From Moritella sp. PE36 (GTDB taxonomy: Bacteria; Pseudomonadota; Gammaproteobacteria; Enterobacterales; Moritellaceae): a stretch of DNA of 38,928 nucleotides. Shown here piece by piece: positions 9,221 through 16,806 of the stretch. The stretch's first letter is position 1. The number at the start of each line of letters is the position of its first letter. Where the stretch lies: contig NZ_ABCQ01000044.1 of the NCBI RefSeq assembly GCF_000170855.1, forward strand, positions 1 to 38,928. The letters run 5' to 3'. A model generated the notes under the pieces. That model searched no databases. It was not told where the DNA came from and was given only the letters and a program-made list of their open reading frames with translations. The translations under genes were made by a program, and so were the position numbers.

Positions 9221-10711
9221 TCACTGAAATTTAAAGTTTTCTTTTACTACGTTTTCAATGCATTTATAATATTGTTCAGCAACTCTGAATCGAATAAGCA
9301 CGCCTCTTGCCATTTCTTGGCAAAGTCGTTCACTGCTTTCTACATGGGGTAGTAAAATATGATTTAGCCACTCTTTTCCGTGGACAGCATCGATGTGTAT
9401 GTGTTCACGGTGGTAAGCTATAGCTTCTTCCGGAAAGTTACATCTTTCCATTCCTTTGGTAACAGCTCTAAATCTTAATGGAGCAGAGCCCTCTATTAAG
9501 CCTATAGCACCAAATAGGCGAGGTATATATTTACGACGTTGTGCCCAAAAAGAAACGAGGTTGCCATTCATTAAGCAAGGAGTCGGGATCTTAGAAGGTA
9601 AAGCAATTGAGACTTCCTCTAATAGTTTTTTGCAGTAAATAGCAGATTCTTCAAACATTTCTGTATGAATTTTTTCAAACTCTCCTTTGCCCATTTCATC
9701 CCAATAATTTTCAGCAATAGTGAGTTTTGAGCGATTGTTTACACCTATTTGCGCGAGAGCCATGACATCGTCAAAGCTTCCATCAACGAGTTCTTCCATG
9801 CAGATATAATATGCAATTGCCTGAGGTGGAGCTTCCTTGCGTATGTAAGTTAAAAATTCATGGATATTGTCATTTAGTTTTATTAGTTTTTTTGTATACC
9901 AATCTTTAAACTCTATGCTGTTGGAGGGCAGTATTTCTGATTCAATGAGTTTATCTTCCCATTGCATCCATTCATCTTCAATTCGTCTTACTTCTAGTAA
10001 GGTGTCCATGGCGTCTGGTACACGGTTAAACATAATTGGGCTAGCAGTAGCCGCCTTATAATAATCGGTCAAGAAATATTGTGATGTGTTTGACTCGAAG
10101 CTAAGATCGTTGTTTTTATTTTGCATTACTCTTCTTCTTTTTAAAAATGGTGATAAATCGGGTTTTGATTTCCAGAAAGGTTCGGGTGGGGCGTAGTCCT
10201 TTGATGGACTGTAAATTGATGTTTCTTCGAATCTCATTGTGTGTATATATCTAGGGCAGTTTGGAAAAATAAACTCTATATCAACAATAGTGACGCTTTC
10301 TGCATGAGGGAATAGCATCAGCCATTCGCTCTCTTTGGTAATGGTTGCCTTACCGTTGACCCTCATTCTTCTTTTGTCTCCTTCAAATTGAATAAAGAGT
10401 AGGGCCACCTCTTCATGCTCTTCTATGTTTCCTAAAGTTCGGTACATACCATTGCCATCATAGTTAGCAAAAGCGAGTTGGTTCGGTAATATTGTCTGCA
10501 CAAACCCTGTGTTGCCTCCTTTGTAAGAGCAATCAAGCTTGCCATTGGTACCAGAGGTTGCAATAAAAAAAAATTGCGATTCATTTACGATATTACGGGT
10601 ATCGTCGTTGAACTCGGTTAACAGTCGAGTATCTTTTAGTTGCTTGGCAATAGGCGTACTTCCGTTTCGTTTCTGAAGTGCTAATTGCCCAGGACTGTAG
10701 AAATTTTGCAT
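9221..10711 (-). CDS. Fusion of a PPOX-class flavin domain with a heme-oxygenase-like diiron oxidase (HDO)
   Basis: The 496-residue protein has two domains. Residues ~1-190 match the pyridoxamine-phosphate-oxidase-like split-barrel flavin family: YSPGQLALQKRNG, FFIATSGTNGKLDCSYKGG, FANYDGNGMYRTLGNI, RRMRVNGKATI. Residues ~215-496 look like the iron-containing redox enzyme/HDO family (UndA, BesC, SznF, CADD relatives). Candidate metal ligands are Glu306 or Glu307 on the first core helix, Glu339 and His349 in DEMGKGEFEKIHTEMF, and His437/Asp441/His444 in HIHIDAVHGKEW. HDO enzymes use O2 at a two-iron site for N-oxygenation, oxidative cleavage or desaturation of amino-acid or fatty-acid substrates. 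The fused flavin domain could supply electrons or do a separate step; this is inference. It lies 9 bp downstream of the desaturase gene in a minus-strand pair. Confidence 0.8.
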   Translation of the reverse strand: MQNFYSPGQLALQKRNGSTPIAKQLKDTRLLTEFNDDTRNIVNESQFFFIATSGTNGKLDCSYKGGNTGFVQTILPNQLAFANYDGNGMYRTLGNIEEHEEVALLFIQFEGDKRRMRVNGKATITKESEWLMLFPHAESVTIVDIEFIFPNCPRYIHTMRFEETSIYSPSKDYAPPEPFWKSKPDLSPFLKRRRVMQNKNNDLSFESNTSQYFLTDYYKAATASPIMFNRVPDAMDTLLEVRRIEDEWMQWEDKLIESEILPSNSIEFKDWYTKKLIKLNDNIHEFLTYIRKEAPPQAIAYYICMEELVDGSFDDVMALAQIGVNNRSKLTIAENYWDEMGKGEFEKIHTEMFEESAIYCKKLLEEVSIALPSKIPTPCLMNGNLVSFWAQRRKYIPRLFGAIGLIEGSAPLRFRAVTKGMERCNFPEEAIAYHREHIHIDAVHGKEWLNHILLPHVESSERLCQEMARGVLIRFRVAEQYYKCIENVVKENFKFQ

Positions 10712-10720
10712 GCGTGTCCC

Positions 10721-11596
10721 CTAAATAGATTCAAGAAAAAATTCAGAGTAAGAGACATTTATATTTACTATATTGCTGTTGATGCGTCGGTGTAAAATTG
10801 ACAGCTTCTCAGGTCGAACTAATGGGTACATGTGATGTTCTACATGATAATTGTTCCCGTTTGTGTACCAAACCATAAAACTACTTGCTCTTATTGAACG
10901 CGTGTTTTCGAAAATATCCTCACTTTCGTTATTGCACCCAAAGTGTTCAGGGAATTCAATAAGGGTGTGGATTGGGGCGGCAATCAGACACAAAGGTAGT
11001 AACCAGACCAATAGATGACTCAAACTATCGAAATAGATCGAAACAGACACAGAGACCACAATCAGCGTCAGCATCATTAGGTACTCATCTCGGATTTTAT
11101 TATTGGTTAACTTGTTGAATTTTGGACTAATTGATTTTCCACTTAATGCCTTTATCAATCGTTTGGTAAACTCGAAGTAATGCGAAATTAAGAAAAAACA
11201 AGATAACTTAGTTATCCAGGTTGTATTTTCATCTAAGGTATTAAACTCAAAAAACTCTGTATCGCCTTCCGTTCCAACTTTAGCGTGATGTACTAGGTGA
11301 CTCGCTTGATAATTAGAGTATGCAACTAACATCGGCGCCCCAAGCAAAAAACCTGTTATGCGGTTGAGCTTTGCGTTTGTAAATGCTCCACCATGTAAAA
11401 CTTGATGCTGAAGCTCAACTCCGTGTGCAAAAGAAAACCCCAAGACTAAAATACCAATGTAACTTAAATAAGAGTCTTGAAAAAAAAGCACTCCACCAAG
11501 TGACATCATGCTTAGGTAAATCGATATTTTGATACTGAATGCTTTGTTGCATGCGCCGGATATTTTTATTAGTTGGCTTGTTTCAATTTTGGTCAT
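10721..11596 (-). CDS. Membrane fatty-acid-desaturase-family protein
   Basis: The 291-residue protein has the three His boxes of membrane diiron desaturases/hydroxylases: H64-xxx-H68 (HQVLH), H100-xx-HH (HLVHH) and H251-xx-HH (HVEHH). It also has EHFGCN followed by NTRSI, the NNYHVEHHMYPLVRPEKL signature, and about four hydrophobic segments. The EHFGC...NTR...YHxEHH pattern is also seen in desaturases acting on small amino-acid-type substrates such as RtxC of rhizobitoxine synthesis; that comparison is from memory and was not aligned. It is the first gene of the minus-strand pair and is transcribed away from a [2Fe-2S] ferredoxin gene that could feed it electrons. Fatty acids remain the alternative substrate. 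Confidence 0.85.
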   Translation of the reverse strand: MTKIETSQLIKISGACNKAFSIKISIYLSMMSLGGVLFFQDSYLSYIGILVLGFSFAHGVELQHQVLHGGAFTNAKLNRITGFLLGAPMLVAYSNYQASHLVHHAKVGTEGDTEFFEFNTLDENTTWITKLSCFFLISHYFEFTKRLIKALSGKSISPKFNKLTNNKIRDEYLMMLTLIVVSVSVSIYFDSLSHLLVWLLPLCLIAAPIHTLIEFPEHFGCNNESEDIFENTRSIRASSFMVWYTNGNNYHVEHHMYPLVRPEKLSILHRRINSNIVNINVSYSEFFLESI

Positions 11597-11697
11597 TTAT
11601 AGCTCCTTTATAGTGTTCATTTATTCTTAAATATTCATAAGACCAAGTAAACTAAAAAATTATTTAGACACCTAAGTATCTCTTAATTCAACAAAAA

Positions 11698-11713
11698 CTT
11701 AACAAGGGTTAAG
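11698..11713. promoter_or_regulatory. Candidate operator in the divergent promoter region
   Basis: A perfect inverted repeat CTTAAC / GTTAAG with a 4-base spacer lies between the diverging desaturase and ferredoxin genes (intergenic 11597-11750). The position suits a site for the island's LysR regulator, but no binding evidence exists and short AT-rich dyads arise by chance. Confidence 0.35.
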
Positions 11714-11750
11714 AATTACAATATTGACTACGAAAGATAATTAATAAATC

Positions 11751-12053
11751 ATGTTGCTCAGTATTTTAAGCGTGCTTTGTGGCAAAGAGGTGGGTGTGAG
11801 TTTTGTGAATGTAGCTTTATCTAAAGAGCAATTTTTACATGAAGTTGACTCTACAGGCATCCAATACGGGTGCAAAAAGGGTGTGTGCGGAAGATGTGTA
11901 ATTAATGTCAACGAAGATGCTGGGATCTTAATACCTAAATGTGAATCAGAAAAAATGATTCTGGAAGTCATTGGTCAAACAGAAGAGCAGAAACGTCTTG
12001 CCTGTATGTGTAAAGCGTCGATGTCGGGAAATGTCTCAATATCTATTTATTAA
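11751..12053 (+). CDS. [2Fe-2S] plant-type ferredoxin
   Basis: The small protein contains the plant-type cluster motif C-x4-C-x2-C in YGCKKGVCGRC and the fourth ligand in RLACMCKA. It is probably the electron carrier for the neighbouring desaturase and diiron enzymes, both of which need external electrons. Two starts are possible: ATG 11751 (100 residues, no clear ribosome site) or GTG 11796 (85 residues, preceded by AGAGG). The second gives a length closer to free ferredoxins. It shares only the cluster motif with the yfaE product, so it is not a copy of that gene. It is followed 14 bp later by the dioxygenase gene, whose GGAGTGG ribosome site is clear. Confidence 0.88.
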   Translation: MLLSILSVLCGKEVGVSFVNVALSKEQFLHEVDSTGIQYGCKKGVCGRCVINVNEDAGILIPKCESEKMILEVIGQTEEQKRLACMCKASMSGNVSISIY

Positions 12054-12067
12054 GGAGTGGTTAAGTT

Positions 12068-12778
12068 ATGGAAGCAGTGGTACCTAAAAAGCAGTTTGTC
12101 GATGTTATAAATAATTTCTGTGTCGTATCGAACATCGATGATTTGTTAGGCGATAGTGTATTAGATTCTCTTTCTTGGAAAGTTTTCAAGGAGTCTTGGA
12201 GTGACCTTGGTCTAGATGAATACATGAATGATGGCGGGAAATACAGGAAAAGGAATTTTTGTAAGTTGCGCTACCATGTAGAAGATGATTCCTTGTGGAT
12301 GAAAGAGCATGATTTTTATTTTCAACCTCCGAGTGTCAATGCTCTTAACGGTGGTCTTGAGCGTTGGTTCTCGCCAGTAAAAGGTGAGGTATTTTATAAC
12401 TCTGTTGTAAACACGCTTTTAAAAACAATGGGAAGTGAGTTAAGTAAATTAACAGGTCAAAAAACTTGGGATATTAACTTTTATCAAAATAGAATTATCT
12501 CAGAGCTGGGTGAGGCTGGGAAACCTTCTCCCGAAGGGATTCATAAAGATGGCGTAAAGTTTAGTATTTTATTACTTATGGACAGAAGCAATGTGACTGG
12601 TGGTGAAAATACAATTTTCGATCTTGATAAAAAACCGATTTTTTCACATACATTAACACAAGAAGGTGAATGCATAATTTTTGCTGATGAACCTACATAT
12701 CACTTTGCGTCACCAATTGAGCAAATTAGCCCTGATGTAGCAGGTAAACGAGATATTTTGGTCGTAGAATTTTATTAA
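12068..12778 (+). CDS. 2-oxoglutarate/Fe(II) dioxygenase, PF10014-like (amino-acid hydroxylase family)
   Basis: The 236-residue sequence follows the PF10014 pattern: KYRKRNFCKLRYHVEDD, the PSVNALNGGLERWFSPV stretch, then PSPEGIHKDGVKFSILLL with Fe ligands His159 and Asp161, GGENTIF, FADEPTYHFASPI with His212, and GKRDILVVEFY with Arg228 as the likely 2-oxoglutarate anchor. Characterised members of this family, including the L-isoleucine 4-hydroxylase type, hydroxylate free L-amino acids, so a free or slightly modified amino acid is the likely substrate. It sits in the plus-strand run ferredoxin, dioxygenase, GNAT with short gaps. The enzyme class is well supported; the substrate is inference. 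Confidence 0.85.
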   Translation: MEAVVPKKQFVDVINNFCVVSNIDDLLGDSVLDSLSWKVFKESWSDLGLDEYMNDGGKYRKRNFCKLRYHVEDDSLWMKEHDFYFQPPSVNALNGGLERWFSPVKGEVFYNSVVNTLLKTMGSELSKLTGQKTWDINFYQNRIISELGEAGKPSPEGIHKDGVKFSILLLMDRSNVTGGENTIFDLDKKPIFSHTLTQEGECIIFADEPTYHFASPIEQISPDVAGKRDILVVEFY

Positions 12779-12793
12779 TTTTTGGGTTTAAGT

Positions 12794-13324
12794 ATGTCTA
12801 GTGATAATAAAACGCCTCCGACATATCGGGGGTTAAGAAGTACAGACTCTGTTGATATTTCAAACATTATGTCATTGCCTGGAGTGGTGCATGGACTTTC
12901 TTCTCTTCCTTATACTAGCGAACTTCATGTTCAGCATTTAATGAGTGATGTTTCTAATAAGCACTGGGTGATAGCAGAACATAAGGGAAAGGCTGTAGGG
13001 TTTATTTATCTTAGCTGGCCGAATGGTCGATGGAGGAGGGTTGCCGAAATTGCTATGGGCGTTGCCGATAATTATGCAGGCCAAGGTGTCGGTTTTAGTT
13101 TATTGAAGCGAGCTCTCCATACTGGTTTTCTATATCTCGATTTTGAACGTATCGAGTTAGTTGTGTATCAGGATAATGTTCCAGCTATCACCATTTATAA
13201 GAAGTGTGGATTGCAATCTGAGGGAAGTCGAGAGGGGCAGGTGATCCGTGAAGGGATTTATTATGACTCTCATTTGATGGGTATTACACGTGAGCAGTAC
13301 CTTGAACATCAAGACAAAATTTAA
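12794..13324 (+). CDS. GNAT-family N-acetyltransferase
   Basis: The 176-residue product has the GNAT core: a strand before EHKGKAVGFIYLSW, then EIAMGVADNYAGQGVGFSLLKRAL with the acetyl-CoA pyrophosphate loop QGVG, and IELVVYQDNVPAITIYKKCGL near the C-terminus. The ATG at 12794 was chosen over a TTG at 12782; neither has a strong ribosome site. It starts 15 bp after the dioxygenase stop, so the two are probably cotranscribed. In this setting it may acylate an amine or amino acid as product, protecting group or self-resistance. YhhY-like acetyltransferases are the nearest general type. Substrate unknown. Confidence 0.85.
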   Translation: MSSDNKTPPTYRGLRSTDSVDISNIMSLPGVVHGLSSLPYTSELHVQHLMSDVSNKHWVIAEHKGKAVGFIYLSWPNGRWRRVAEIAMGVADNYAGQGVGFSLLKRALHTGFLYLDFERIELVVYQDNVPAITIYKKCGLQSEGSREGQVIREGIYYDSHLMGITREQYLEHQDKI

Positions 13325-13390
13325 TCATCACTAAAGTTCTAATTGAATAAATACAATCAAAGATTAGTGCATTGCACTGATTACTTACTT

Positions 13391-13412
13391 CCCCCACCCA
13401 AAAAAAAGGGGG
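13391..13412 (+). terminator. Possible weak internal terminator/attenuator
   Basis: CCCCC and GGGGG arms flank an A-rich loop and are followed by ATTTT, directly ahead of the ThiF-like gene. The stem has only five pairs, so it may lower but not stop readthrough from the GNAT gene. Confidence 0.35.
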
Positions 13413-13429
13413 ATTTTCGAGGAAATACA

Positions 13430-14281
13430 ATGATAAAGAACACTAATCAACACGAACACTCAATATTGTTTAGCCGAATGTTGGGTATTGTAAGTGAAGA
13501 AGAACTATCAATTCTTAAAAACAAAAAAATTGCAGTGCCAGGGGCTGGTGGTGTGGGTTTTACTCATGCCGAAACTTTGGTCAGAATGGGTGTTGGTGCA
13601 GTTAACATCGCTGACTTTGATACATTTGGTCCTGAAAACATGAACCGTCAATTTGGTTGTACTTTAAGTACTATCGGAAAAGAAAAGGCCAAGGTTCTTG
13701 ATGAACGAGTGAAGGATATTAATCCATCTATCAAGACTAAAGTATTTGATGGTGTGTCAATTGAAAATGTTGATGCGTTTTTAGACGGTGTAGACTTGGT
13801 TTGTGATGCAATGGATTACTTTGTTATAGAACCAAGAATCATCATGTATAAACGTGCACGCGAGCTTGGAATCCCAGTTATCGTCTCTGGGCCTGTTGGC
13901 TTTGGGGCTTCTCTGCATGTTTTTGATCCAGAAGGAATGCCTTTTGAAGAGTTTTTTGATCTTAACCCTGAAGACACTACAGAGGAAAAGTTAATGAAGT
14001 TTGGTATGGGGTTAACACCATCAGAGCTATATTTGGATTATCAAGACTCTGCTAACCTTGACTTCAAAGCTCAGAAAGTTGCTTCTATAAGTAGTTCATG
14101 TTTGCTTGCTAGTACACTTACTGGCTCTGCAAGCATATTACAGCTATTAGGGAAACAATCATTTAAATCAGTTCCGTATTGTTACCAGTTAGATTTACGT
14201 GCGTTTAAATTTGAAGAGGTATTAGTTGAAGGTGGGGTTGCTTGTATGCGTGACAAAGCCAAATTGGATAAAAACGCATAA
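13430..14281 (+). CDS. ThiF/MoeB/E1-like adenylyltransferase
   Basis: The start at ATG 13430 follows GAGGAAATACA; the longer frame upstream runs through the C/G hairpin and is unlikely to be translated. The 283-residue protein has an E1-type nucleotide fold: KIAVPGAGGVGFTHAETLVRMG (GAGGVG loop, residues 38-43), acidic IADFD and the ENMNRQFG segment with Arg73, as in MoeB/ThiF. Such enzymes adenylate a C-terminal carboxylate of a small carrier protein or peptide. No ubiquitin-like carrier (Gly-Gly end) was found nearby, and the usual pair of zinc-binding CxxC motifs is absent. It could adenylate a small peptide or amino-acid carboxylate, but that is inference. It follows the GNAT gene by about 105 bp. 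Confidence 0.82.
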   Translation: MIKNTNQHEHSILFSRMLGIVSEEELSILKNKKIAVPGAGGVGFTHAETLVRMGVGAVNIADFDTFGPENMNRQFGCTLSTIGKEKAKVLDERVKDINPSIKTKVFDGVSIENVDAFLDGVDLVCDAMDYFVIEPRIIMYKRARELGIPVIVSGPVGFGASLHVFDPEGMPFEEFFDLNPEDTTEEKLMKFGMGLTPSELYLDYQDSANLDFKAQKVASISSSCLLASTLTGSASILQLLGKQSFKSVPYCYQLDLRAFKFEEVLVEGGVACMRDKAKLDKNA

Positions 14282-14290
14282 AAATTCACT

Positions 14291-14503
14291 TTAATAAATT
14301 GTACAGACCAGCGGCGTTGTTGGATAAATACGAATGTAAGATGCGACTATTAAGAATGTTACGGCTAAGTGTGCAGTTTGTTTCATAGTTGGCATTCCTA
14401 TTCCTATGACTTTGTTCATTACTTTTACACGCGCTAAAGCTTCTCCTTTCGGAGCGTTATAGTATCTAAGGCTTAGTTTATGGCTGGTCAGCTGTTTAAT
14501 TTT
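14291..14503 (-). pseudogene. Coding remnant, possibly transposase-derived
   Basis: The 451 bp between the ThiF-like and LysR genes holds no intact gene. On the minus strand a frame of ~69 codons is open from a stop at 14504-14506 to a stop at 14291-14293. It reads KLSLRYYNAPKGEALA, then VMNKVIGIGMPT, then a hydrophobic tail. The style resembles the C-terminal part of an insertion-sequence protein, but I cannot name the family with certainty. No terminal inverted repeats were found. Treat as a tentative mobile-element remnant. Confidence 0.35.
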
Positions 14504-14664
14504 TTAGATGGCAACCTTAGCAGATCCGGTCATCCGAAGTAAAAGGTTTTATTAATCCGGAAAACAACGCCTAGTTGAATTCAAGCTGAAACTGGAAGGT
14601 TAACGCTTTGATAACAAACGGGTAACAGATCTGTTTATTGTTGATTGATAATTAAATATGTGCC

Positions 14665-14686
14665 ATTATGAATATTAATTCATAAT
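14665..14686. promoter_or_regulatory. Candidate LysR autoregulatory site
   Basis: Perfect 9 bp arms ATTATGAAT / ATTCATAAT with a 4-base spacer lie about 47 bp upstream of the LysR start. LysR-type proteins bind T-N11-A dyads near their own promoters, so this is a plausible site. The AT-rich context lowers certainty. Confidence 0.45.
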
Positions 14687-14732
14687 TGGAGCATAATTAA
14701 GCGGTGTTATATATTGAGTTGAGTGGCGATAA

Positions 14733-15599
14733 ATGCATATAAATCAAATTCAGACATTCATAGCTATAACTAAATCAGGTTCTTTAGCTGGAGCCTCTGA
14801 GCTTCTGCACGTAACCCCTGCAGCGTTAAGCCAAAGGATAAAGCAATTTGAGGGCCGGCTCGGGGAAAAGGTCTTTGAACGAACAAACAGAGGAATGAAA
14901 CTATCTCTGCACGGGGAAAGCATCTATGGTCATGCACTGACTATCTCCAAGGAGGTGGAGAACTTGTTTGCCTCAGTAAAAAACGTGGATGTTAACGAAG
15001 AAAATATCACTTTAGCTTTTAGTAATGCATTTAACCCTAATGATATTAGCAGGTTTTCTTTATCTCATAGCGCTTTATCGTATGGAGTCGATGTCCGTCG
15101 TATGAGCGATGATATTTTTATGTGGGCGATATCTAAGGGATTGGTTGATGCCTGTGTTGGTTTCTGTGCTCTCAAGGGTGAAGATGTCAGTTCTTTGCAC
15201 CTAGGTACTAATAGGTTTGTATTGATAGGTGAAAATGAAAATCCAAGTAAGAGTGGTAACTACAAGGTTGCAACACCAAATATTAAAGAATTAATTGCTT
15301 TATTGCCTCTTAGTTCTACATATAAATTTAGTTATACCGACTGTTACTCAAATGCATTAATGTACCTTAAAGACAAAAAATATTTCGCTATTGTGGATGA
15401 AGATATAGCGACTAAGTACATAAAAGAGAATGTAAATGTAAGTGTTATTGGAGACGTACTAGAGATACCGTTTTACTTACATTTTAAGGACGAGCGCCAC
15501 ATGCTCGGCTTAGTTTCTAAACTTAAACAGGAACTGTCTTACCATTTTTCAAGTGTTAAAATAGAAAATGATGTTATTTACAAAAGGGACGTAAAATGA
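14733..15599 (+). CDS. LysR-family transcriptional regulator
   Basis: The 288-residue protein begins with a typical LysR winged helix-turn-helix: residues ~1-60 contain QTFIAITKSGSLAGASELLHVTPAALSQRIKQFEGRLG and FERTNRGMKLS. An effector-binding domain follows. Its C-terminal half is divergent and its ligand unknown. The stop overlaps the start of the argC-like gene by 4 bp (ATGA), so the regulator is cotranscribed with a catalytic gene, an arrangement less common than divergent LysR pairs. It probably controls the island's enzymes through dyads at 14665-14686 and in the other promoter regions. Confidence 0.92.
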   Translation: MHINQIQTFIAITKSGSLAGASELLHVTPAALSQRIKQFEGRLGEKVFERTNRGMKLSLHGESIYGHALTISKEVENLFASVKNVDVNEENITLAFSNAFNPNDISRFSLSHSALSYGVDVRRMSDDIFMWAISKGLVDACVGFCALKGEDVSSLHLGTNRFVLIGENENPSKSGNYKVATPNIKELIALLPLSSTYKFSYTDCYSNALMYLKDKKYFAIVDEDIATKYIKENVNVSVIGDVLEIPFYLHFKDERHMLGLVSKLKQELSYHFSSVKIENDVIYKRDVK

Positions 15600-16555
15600 A
15601 AAAAGTGTTTATTGATGGTCAAGCAGGAACAACTGGCTTGCAAATTTATTCAAGACTGAAATGTCGAGATGATATAGAGCTCATAGAGATTGATCATGCA
15701 CGCAGAAAGGATGTTGCTGCACGAAAAGAAGCAATTAACAATGCAGATGTTGTGATCTTATGTTTACCTGATGAAGCGGCTAAAGAATCGGTTTTGCTTA
15801 TTGAGTCTCCTCATGTGAGAGTGTTGGATGCTAGTTCAGCTCACAGAGTTACAGCTGGATGGGTGTATGGCTTGCCTGAGATATCTCTAGCTCAACGCCA
15901 AGAAATTGCAGAAGCTAAACGAGTATCAAATCCTGGTTGTTATCCTACCGGAGCAATACTTCTTTTAAACCCTCTTGTGTCATCTGGTTTGCTTGATACC
16001 GACTACCCATATTCGATTAACGCCATATCGGGTTACACTGGTGGTGGTCGGGATGCAATCGAACGCTTTGAAGATCCTTCTCGCTCTGACTATTTATCAA
16101 ACCCATACCGTCGTTATGCGTTGCATCATGAGCATAAGCATGTGAAGGAGATGGCGCAGTACAATGGATTAACCAAAAAACCGGTTTTTCAACCTGCATA
16201 CGGTTTGTATCGCCAGGGTATCTTGCTTCAGATTCCAATACATTTAAGCGATCATTCTCTAGAGTTAACGGGGGATATATTAAGGGAAAAACTAAATGAT
16301 CATTATGCTGACTCATCATTTGTAACAGTGCTAAATAAGTCTGAAACTTTGAGTATTGATGGACTTAGCCCAGACATTCATAATGACAGTAACGATGTTA
16401 CATTAGGCGTGTTTACTCCTGATGGTACAGACCACGCGGTATTAACTGCATCTTATGATAACTTGGGGAAAGGTGCGTCAGGAGCTGCAGTTCAAAACTT
16501 GGAGATAATGCTAAACCTTGTGCAATCGGATGGTCATGTATCAGCACTAGATTAA
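15596..16555 (+). CDS. argC: N-acetyl-gamma-glutamyl-phosphate reductase, type 2 (ArgC-like)
   Basis: The 319-residue product has the ArgC layout: an NADP-binding start FIDGQAGTTGLQIYSRL, ADVVILCLPDEAAKES, VLDASSAHR, and the catalytic Cys115 in SNPGCYPTGA. HHEHKHVKEM and ISGYTGGGRDAIE follow. The missing long insert and ~310-residue length match the shorter type-2 ArgC. The family reduces an acyl phosphate to the semialdehyde using NADPH; the classical substrate is N-acetylglutamyl phosphate of arginine synthesis. Here no argB/D/E lies nearby and the gene is coupled to a LysR regulator inside an island. It may therefore act on a related acyl phosphate in a dedicated pathway. The symbol reflects family, not proven role. 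Confidence 0.85.
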   Translation: MKKVFIDGQAGTTGLQIYSRLKCRDDIELIEIDHARRKDVAARKEAINNADVVILCLPDEAAKESVLLIESPHVRVLDASSAHRVTAGWVYGLPEISLAQRQEIAEAKRVSNPGCYPTGAILLLNPLVSSGLLDTDYPYSINAISGYTGGGRDAIERFEDPSRSDYLSNPYRRYALHHEHKHVKEMAQYNGLTKKPVFQPAYGLYRQGILLQIPIHLSDHSLELTGDILREKLNDHYADSSFVTVLNKSETLSIDGLSPDIHNDSNDVTLGVFTPDGTDHAVLTASYDNLGKGASGAAVQNLEIMLNLVQSDGHVSALD

Positions 16556-16766
16556 TATATTATTTTACATTAAGTAGTGTAGGTTATTAAGTTCTCAAAA
16601 ACTAGCGTGGATCACTCCGCCATGCCATGGACTAACTAAACAACTCCATTTTAGCAACTAAATATAAAGTTATGAGGTGCTATAAGATATTGCGAGTGAT
16701 GCTGATTTTATGAGTGGGTTACAATACCTCTAAAGTTGAGGTGATTCGATTATGGCTGGCAATGAT

Positions 16767-16790
16767 TTAAATTTATATTGTCAAATTTAA
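16767..16790. promoter_or_regulatory. Candidate operator ahead of the aminomutase-like gene
   Basis: TTAAATTT and AAATTTAA form perfect 8 bp arms about the spacer ATATTGTC, ending 16 bp before the ATG at 16807. The ~250 bp gap after argC shows no gene and probably holds a separate promoter. A chance AT-rich dyad is possible. Confidence 0.35.
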
Positions 16791-16806
16791 GGGAATAATA
16801 AGAAAA

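Noticed and set aside
13343-13429. Longer start for the ThiF-like gene
   Set aside because: The extension translates the C/G hairpin and lysine/proline run; the ATG at 13430 has a good ribosome site.
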